This document shows positions 57,146 to 64,000 of a DNA stretch of 64,000 nt, piece by piece. Origin of the DNA: Impatiens glandulifera (Eukaryota; Streptophyta; Magnoliopsida; Ericales; Balsaminaceae); NCBI RefSeq assembly GCF_907164915.1, contig NC_061870.1, positions 7,153,714-7,217,713 of the forward strand. The letters are read 5' to 3'. The stretch's first letter is position 1, and each line of letters begins with the position of its first letter. The position numbers and the translations under genes were made by a program. The notes beneath the pieces are model-generated. The model was not told the origin of the DNA. It saw nothing but the letters and a program-made list of their open reading frames with translations, and ran no database searches.

Positions 57146-59548
57146 TTTTTTAAGATTTACTTGGGTTATATTTTTACCTTCTAAGGATCAGACTGCTGAG
57201 AATTTTATTAAGATCCTTAAAAGACTTTAGAACGAAAAATCTTTAAGTATCATTAAAATTAGAAGTGACGGGGGAACCGAGTTCACCAACAAACGTTTGT
57301 ATTCTTAACTTGAGGATTCTGGTATTAGACACGAGTTGTGTTGTCTAGTGCTAGAACTCCACAACAAAATGGTGTTGCTGAGAGGAGAGTTAGAATACTG
57401 AAGGAAGCAGCGAGATCTATGTTTTCTGACTCCGGTGCGTCTAATAGATCAATGATTAACAAATGGTTGAATAAAACTCCTTACAAAATATTTTATGGAA
57501 GAGTTCCTAAAGTGTCATACTTTAGGATATTCAGATGTAAGTGTTTTATTTACAACAATGGGAAAAATAATTTGGCTGCGTTTGATGGTAAGGCAGATGT
57601 TGGAATTATGTTAGGATTCAGTTAGTAAAGCTTATAGAGTGTATAACAATCGAACTCTAAATGTTGAAGAATCCAATCATATCGTCTTTGATGAGTCTAT
57701 TAAAAGTAATTCTGATAAAATCATTGAAGTTGTTAACATATTAAAAGTGACCAGTATTGAATCTGATAGTGATGATAAAGTTCTGCTCATCAAAAGTAAC
57801 ACATCTGATCAGATGGTTGATCCGGTTGAATTTCAACCAAACGTCCATGCAAGTTAGCATATGGCTGATAGTCCATACGTCGCGGGGCCGTCTAACAAAG
57901 ATGTCTGATCCTTTGGGACAAAGCTTCAAATGGACAAAAATCACCCACCCGAATTAATAATTGGTAATGCTAATGCTCCTCTTAGGACCAGACACCAATT
58001 ATTGGATGAAATTGCAAACTTCGCCTTCATTTCTCAAATTGAGCCAAAGAAAATCGATGAAGCATTACTTGATCTAGATTGGATCAATGCCATGCAAGAG
58101 GAGCTGAATCAATATGAAAGAAACAAAGTGTAGCATCTTACTCCAATACCGACTAATCATTTAGATATTGGAACTAGATGGGTTTTTTCAAAACAAGCGT
58201 GAAGATGGCTTGGTTGTGATAAGCAAAGCTCGATTGGTAGCTGAAGGCTATATGCATGAGGAATGAATTGACTTTGAGGAGTCATTCGCCCCCGTTGTTA
58301 GACTTGAAGCAATCATAATCTTCCTAGCTTATGCATCGTTTAAGAATTTTAAAGATTATCAAATGGATGTGAAAAATGCATTTTTAAATGAAATTTTAAA
58401 TGACGATGTGTATGTTGAACAACCTCTTGGCTTTCAAGATCACACCCTACCTAATCATGTTTTTAAACTTGATAAAGCTTTATATGGTCTTAAGAAAGCT
58501 CATAAAGCTTGGTATGACGCTTTCACTAAATTTTTGTTTGAACATGATTTTATAATTGGCATAGTTGATAAAACTTTGTTTAGATCTATTAAAGACTCTC
58601 ACATATTGCTTGTCCAAATATATGCTGATGACATTATTATCGGGTCAACTAGCCCCGCATTGTGTAAGAAGTTCTTTAAGTTGATGCAGGACAAGTTTGA
58701 AATGAGTATGATGGGAGAATTGACGTTCTTCTTAGGTCTTCAAGTTCGTTAACTTGAAGATGGCATATTCGTCAACCAAGCCAAGTATACAAGAGAATTG
58801 TTGAAGAAGTTCGGCATGGAGAGTTGCACAGCCGCCACTACTCCAAAGAATTCTTCCAGCAAGCTTGATATGGATGAAGATGACCAGAGTGTCAATATCA
58901 TTTCCTGTAGAGGGATCATCAGTTCCTTGATCTACCTAACAGCCAGCCGTCCATACATCATGTTTGTTGTCGGCGTCTGCGGAAGATTTCAGACTAACAC
59001 TAAACAATCTCATTATATTGTTGCTAAGCATATTTTTAAGTATTGAAAGGGAACTCAAAATACAGGACCGTGGTATCCGAAGGATTCCAGTTTCAATTTA
59101 ATTAGCTATTCTGATATAGATTATGCCGACTGCAAGATCGATCGGAAGAGCACCTTGGTGATCGTCTAATCTCTTGGTTCCTTGTAAGAAGTAGACGTCC
59201 GTCGCCATGTCTATAGCGGAGGCCGAGTACCTTGCTGTTTGTAGTTGCTATTCTCAGCTCTTGTGGGTTCAACTACAGCTGAGGGACTGCGTCATCCAAG
59301 AAGACGAGTCACCGATTTTCTACGACAACGCCAGTGCAATAGAGATCACATATAACCCGATGTTGCACTCTCAAACAAAGCATATCGACATACGACACCA
59401 TTTCATCTAGGAGCATGTCAGTAAAAAACATATTCGGCTAGAATATGTTCCAACAGATCAGCAAGTGGAAAACGTGTTCACGAAGCCACTCCTAGAGACT
59501 ATGTTTTCCTTCTTTAGAAATGTTTTGGGTCTTGTAGACCTAAATTAA
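57140..59548 (+). pseudogene. Copia element E pol: integrase, RT and RNase H, broken
   Basis: Starts inside the integrase core (SDGGTEFTNKRLYS; HELSSARTPQQNGVAERRVR), with stops at 57228 and 57306 and frameshifts near 57340 and 57625. [30 protein letters not shown], the active site [10 protein letters not shown] (about 58622) intact, [18 protein letters not shown] then a stop at 58750. RNase H: YSDIDYADCKID, a deletion near 59150, IAEAEYLAVCSC, HIDIRHHFI, ending FRNVLGLVDLN at 59548. Front of integrase and everything upstream is absent. Confidence 0.88.
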
Positions 59549-59940
59549 TTTTCTTAAGCATGCACAAATTGGGTGGAAATTGGTTAATTTAAGTGATTGG
59601 ACAAACTTATTAAGACAGATGTCTCAAATTGGACAGATCAGATCAGTCGTCTAAAGATACCATGTATTAGACGAGTTGTGATTAAGCAACTTGCAATTTA
59701 AGCGTGTTAAGACGTCTAAATGTGAAACAAACGTATGCTGATGCGTCTGTAGATGTGCGTGATCAGGTGCCATACGAACAAACGTATGATGATGTGTCTA
59801 TAGACATGCGTGATTAGACGCCGTCTGAATAGACGTATGCTGTTAGATTAAAATGAAACATTAATCTAGTATAAGAGGCCAACGATTACAAATTTACAAG
59901 GTTTTCAATATTTAGATTAAATAATCAAAAAGGAAGAAAT
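59549..59940 (+). other. Pol-LTR spacer with polypurine tract
   Basis: No env-like ORF here, in contrast to elements A and B. Repeats gacgtatgctgatg-like phrases. aaaaaggaagaaat at 59927-59940 is a degraded polypurine tract. Confidence 0.65.
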
Positions 59941-61515
59941 ATTTAGGTAAAAATAGGTAATTAATTATTAGTATTAATTAAATATTAATAAAGAACTTAA
60001 TAAAGTTAATTTTGTGCAGATAAAAGAAAACCGGAAGAAAAACTGATCGATATTTTATCAAGTCGGTCCAGCCTTATTCTTTAGTACTTAAGGAAATCGT
60101 TAGTGCATCAGTTCTCCTAAAGAAAAGTAACCAGTAGTGAATATCGGTAGTGAATATCTGTAGTGAATATCGGTATTAAATATCAGTAGTAAATATCGGT
60201 AGTGAATACCGGTAGTAGAAATCAGCTCTACCACTCAACAAGCGTAACCGGTAGTGGATCGGTTTAGTAGTGGAAATCGGCTCTACCGCTCAACAAATGT
60301 AACTGGTAGTGGAAATCGGCTCTACCGCTCAACAAGCGTAACCGGTAGTGGATCGATTAGGTAGTGGAAATCGGCTCTACCGCTCAACAAGCGTAACCGA
60401 TAGTGGATCGGTTCGGTAGTAGAAATCGACTCTACCGCTCAACAAGCGTAATCGGTAGTGGATCAGTTCAGTAGTGGAAATCGGCTCTAACGCTCAACAA
60501 GCATAACTAGTAATGGATCGTTTCGGTAGTGGAAATCGGCTCTACCGCTTAGTAAGCGTAACCGGTAGTGGATTAAAATACAAACATAATTACAGTAGCG
60601 GCATAAATCAGCTTTATACTACCTTAGGCTTTTTATTTCCATTTTTGTGTAAGACTGAGGAAGACCTTTTGATAGCAGTGTTTGTCAACACAGTTCAGAC
60701 TGTTAAGAACACCAGAAGACAAATTATCCTTGCTGTATGCTTTTAGGAAATGATAATCCAGTTAATGCCATTTTAACCTATTATAATCAAAAGTACATGC
60801 AAGATCAAAGAATATCTCCTATGATGTACTATTCTAGACTTCAACCAATTAAAGAGAAGAACAATGGTCTCTTGAAGAAGATATACCCGTTGAAGTCACA
60901 AATATATCTATTGATATATTTGAATACTTAAGAAGACAAAAGTTAATCTGTTTCAACACCTTTTTTCCCAAAACCTTTCCCGACATCTTGAATCTTTACT
61001 ATCAAATTGCTTAAGCTTTCGAAACTTACAAGTTCTCAAAGAGAGTGTTAGAATCTCAAGTGTATTACAATACTACCTATTTGTGTAAGTGATGAGCATT
61101 GTAAGTTGATAGAATTTGTTTCTGTTCAACAGAGTGAGTATATTTAGGGTCGAAAACAGGTAGTAACTAAGCCTTGGTTGTTCGACTAACTCTCTGTACG
61201 TGTTATAAACAGATCGAATATTCTAGTGAATATCCTTCTCAAAGGTTTGAGAATAAGGGGTGAAGTAGGAGTTTATCTCCGAACATCCATAAATCTTGTG
61301 TTGTGTCTTATTTCCTTTACTATCTTCTAAACCGACCATGTGCTGCTTCAAGTTGAAACAAACACTTCCACATTTGAACTCGGTTCAAGTGTTTGAATAA
61401 CTTGCAAAGAATAGAGATCGATATTAACCTCTAATAGAGTTATTATCAACTGGCGTGTGTGTAAGCGTTCACCTTTGTGAGACCCCAGTCTCCTTTGGCG
61501 ATCCCGATCTTAATA
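59941..61515 (+). repeat. Copia LTR D (1575 bp), shared by upstream pol and downstream gag
   Basis: Follows a polypurine tract and is followed by an exact primer-binding site. Both ends are altered in the same sense (ATTTAGG for TGTTAGG, TTAATA for CTAACA). Minisatellite at 60130-60580; conserved hairpin 61234-61258 followed by gtaggagtttatctccgaac. Length almost equals LTR A (1574). Confidence 0.85.
60130..60580 (+). repeat. Minisatellites in LTR D
   Basis: First a 12-13 base repeat (agtgaatatcggt, about six copies to 60215), then about seven units of ~58 bases: tagtggaaatcggctctacc, gctcaacaagcgtaaccggt, agtggatcggttcgg. Each large unit has CTACCG and CGGTAG arms around a 15-base loop. Confidence 0.92.
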
Positions 61516-61517
61516 AG

Positions 61518-61529
61518 TGGTATCAGAGC
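61518..61529 (+). promoter_or_regulatory. Primer-binding site of the downstream copia element
   Basis: TGGTATCAGAGC, the exact initiator-Met-tRNA complement used by plant copia elements, two bases after the LTR. Confidence 0.95.
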
Positions 61530-61564
61530 AACTAATCTCTATTCTCAAGCAACCAAACATCAGC

Positions 61565-62849
61565 ATGTCTAACGACAACAAGGCTCCAATACTCAAAAGT
61601 GAAGATTTCATCGTTTGGAAGCTACGAATGCAAGTGCATCTATCCACAATAGACGATTACATGATGTTTGTTATATCTGATGGTCCAATAAAGATTGACA
61701 AGGAAAAAAGTAAGTGGAAAAATAAGGACAGAAGAAGAAATAATCTTGACAACCTAGCTAGAAACGCCATCTACACTACCTTGGACAGAAACACGTTCGC
61801 AAATATCAGAGCATGCACCACTGCAAAAGAAGTATGGGAGACAATCATCCATCTCCACGAAAGGAAAGGAGCGAACAAAGGAAAATAAAATCATGGTGGC
61901 CACTCAAAAATTCGAAAATATTAAGATGCATCCCGAAGAAACCATGAAAGAATTTGGTGACTGTTTCACAAGCATTGTGAATGAACTCTCACTTTTGGGA
62001 AAGACCTACGATAACAAAGAGACAATCGTCAAAGCGCTAAGAGCTCTTCCAAGCGTTTGGGATGTCAAAACTATGGTGATGAGAGAATCAGGGAGTCTTC
62101 ATAAGATGCGGCTGTATGACGTCTTTGAAGATCAGAAAGCCTATGAGTTCGAGATGAACTCAAGAAATGAAGATGAGTCTTCAACTTCAACATAGACCAG
62201 AGCTCTGGTGTCTTCTGTGGAACCGGCAGCTCCAATATCTATCAAGTCAGCTGAACAGTTCAGCAATGATGCAATGACTATGCTTTCTAAGAAGTTCAGA
62301 AAATTCACGAAGAAGAGTCAGCCCAACAATTCATACAACTACAACTACTCAAACGGCAATAAAGCTAACGTTCGTTGTTTTAATTGTGATGCCTTAGGTC
62401 ACTACACGTCGAAGTGCCGGAAGCCAAGAAGAGTTGATAGAAAGTCGACCGATCAGAAACCAAGGGAGGATTATCAACCATCCAGGCATAATAAGGAGAT
62501 CCAAAAGGCCTTGCTAGCTGATGATGGTGGAAGTAAATGGGCTCAAAGCGATTTAGACAGTGACAATGAAGAAGTCAGATGCCTCATGGAAAATGATGAA
62601 TATGTATCTGACTTGACTTTTAAGGAGTTCACTCGAGAAGATCTGATTATCGCACTCAATGACATGGTCATTGAATACAGGAATCTGTCTAATCTCGTAA
62701 CAACTCAACCAGATAACCAAACTGGTGGAACAATTGAACTATCCTCTAAGAATGAGAAGCTCAAGGAGACAGATCAACTATTAACTAAAGAAAACAAAAG
62801 AACCAAATATGTGATTACTGCATGGACAAAATCTAGAGACTCTATGAGC
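61565..62849 (+). pseudogene. Copia gag, nearly intact, one frameshift and one stop
   Basis: Starts MSNDNKAPILKSEDFIVWKL (Trp present where element A has a stop). Capsid helices: NAIYTTLDRNTFANIRACTT, then a frameshift near 61880, MVATQKFENIKMHPEETMKE, LRALPSVWDVKTMVMRES. A TAG at 62193 follows SSTST. The zinc knuckle CFNCDALGHYTSKC fits CX2CX4HX4C exactly. C-terminal helix LNDMVIEYRNLSNL and a Lys/Glu coil end at MS (62849). Confidence 0.88.
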
Positions 62850-64000
62850 TAAATGACGAGTCATCAGAGACCTGCCAACTGCAAGTTCGGTCTAGACTAT
62901 GACAACAACAATCCAGATAAGTCATGAAAAGAGTTGAAACTCAATAAAGACAAGTTTTCTTTCAAAATCTTTCTCAAGAGTACTTCATCCAATAATGAAG
63001 CAAGTCACGATTCAAATAAACTAGCAAAAGAACTAACGTAGGTAGGGACAACGGATAAATCACGATGGCTTAGTTCTAAGAGAAGGAAAGCCAACCGACC
63101 GGTTATGCGAGAATACGACAAAAGGCCAGAAAAGGTTCATAAAAAATCACTATCAAAATACGATGAATCATTCAAAGGCAGACAGAGAGATGTCAAGCCT
63201 AATGCGAGTAGGATTATTAAGACTAACAGCGGGAGATCCATTTGAATAATTCAAGTGTGGATTCCCAAGGGTCTAATTAACCATGGACCCAATTAAATAT
63301 GGGTACCAAAAAGGTGTAAATAGTATTATTTTACAGGGTAAACAGGTTAAACGGTTGGAAGATTCAGAATGGTACCTGGAAAGTGGATGTTCAAGGCACA
63401 TGATAGGAAACAACAAGCTATTAACCGATATTGTGAAAGAATCTGGTTCAAAGATCATTTTCGGTGACAAATCTAAGAGTAAGGGTAAGATTGTCTATGG
63501 AAACCTAACAATAAATAATGTACTACTTGTTGAAAATTAATGCTTTAATTTTCTTAGCATAAGTCAAATGTGTGACATTTGATACATTGTTGAATTTCAC
63601 AAACAAGCATGTATAATTAAGAATGAATAGGGAAGTACCTTGATGACAGAGCATAGGATAAGAAAAATTTATAAAGTATACTAGAAAAATAAATCTGATA
63701 ACTCTATCTGCATGATTGCTAAAATCGACAAAAACTGGCTGTGGCATAAAAGTTTGAATCATTTGAATTTCAAAACAATAAACTATATTTGTACTAAAGA
63801 GTTAGTTTAAAGTATTCCTAACATGAAGTTTTCAAAAGACAAGGTTTTCTCTGTTTGCCAAATGGGCAAACAAATCAAATCAACTTTCAAAAGTAAAGGA
63901 AACATTCAATCTAAAAGATGTTTAGAGCTTTTACATATGGATCTCTTCGAACCAGTTAGAGTAACCAGCTTAGGAGGAATGAACTACACTTTAGTAATTA
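62850..64000 (+). pseudogene. Start of copia pol (linker, protease, GAG-pre-integrase), runs off window
   Basis: Linker with several stops up to IPKGLINHGPN (63270). Protease: WYLESGCSRHMIGN at 63369-63411, where the family has Asp-Ser-Gly; the catalytic Asp is Glu here. NNVLLVEN ends at 63537 with TAA. The zinc-finger pre-integrase region reads KNWLWHKSLNHLNFKTINYI, stop, MKFSKDKVFSVCQMGKQIKS, and LELLHMDLFEPVRV at the start of integrase. Continues beyond 64000. Confidence 0.85.

Overview
The window is a stretch of nuclear DNA from a flowering plant (eudicot), dominated by transposable elements. Two ordinary host genes with plant-type introns sit in it: an ER-type Hsp70 nucleotide-exchange factor of the Fes1/SIL1 family (minus strand, 8983-13090) and a xyloglucan endotransglucosylase/hydrolase (plus strand, 42934-44740). 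The rest is AT-rich spacer, microsatellite and nested transposons. The env-like ORFs and gag/pol sequences resemble SIRE-type Ty1/copia elements I associate with asterids, but that placement is weak and rests on memory of family resemblance.

Layout. 1-6528: right part of a CACTA transposon whose subterminal region has expanded into a ~5 kb satellite. 7055-7388: a perfect (TATATT)n tract. 8983-13090: Fes1/SIL1-like gene, with an unfolded-protein-response-like box upstream. 14428-22925: a complete Mutator-like element (MULE) with a perfect 9-bp target duplication and long terminal inverted repeats (TIRs). It carries an apparently intact FAR1/MURA-type transposase (minus) and, converging on it, a Ulp1 (C48) protease gene with all catalytic residues but one in-frame stop. 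The introns of both genes and the gap between them hold arrays of a hairpin-forming minisatellite. 23731-25495: decayed Ty3/gypsy-like sequence. 25496-33396: copia element A (5' LTR, gag, deleted pol, env-like ORF, stub of a 3' LTR). 33397-39700: 3' half of copia element B (env-like ORF, then a ~3.5 kb LTR swollen by about 78 copies of a 28-bp repeat). 39701-42933: decayed, AT-rich DNA. 42934-44740: XTH gene. 45508-45774: a hAT-like MITE. 45836-57030: a second CACTA element with decayed tnpD and tnpA genes; a truncated gypsy element (52063-54966) sits inside it, and a copia solo LTR (52454-53742, 5-bp TSD) sits inside the gypsy LTR. 57031-64000: copia pol, a complete LTR, then gag and the start of pol of the next copy, so one LTR serves two element bodies in tandem.

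How the parts relate. The MULE is the only element that looks potentially functional: its transposase has an intact FAR1 zinc-finger region, DDE core and SWIM motif. The four copia LTRs (A, B, C solo, D) share a conserved block near the 3' end, preceded by a short hairpin whose stem changes in a compensatory way between copies. Three of the four carry unrelated tandem minisatellites starting about 190-200 bp from the LTR start. Most gag, pol and TNPD reading frames are broken, often by changes explicable as Trp or Gln codons turned into stops, as expected for old methylated transposons.
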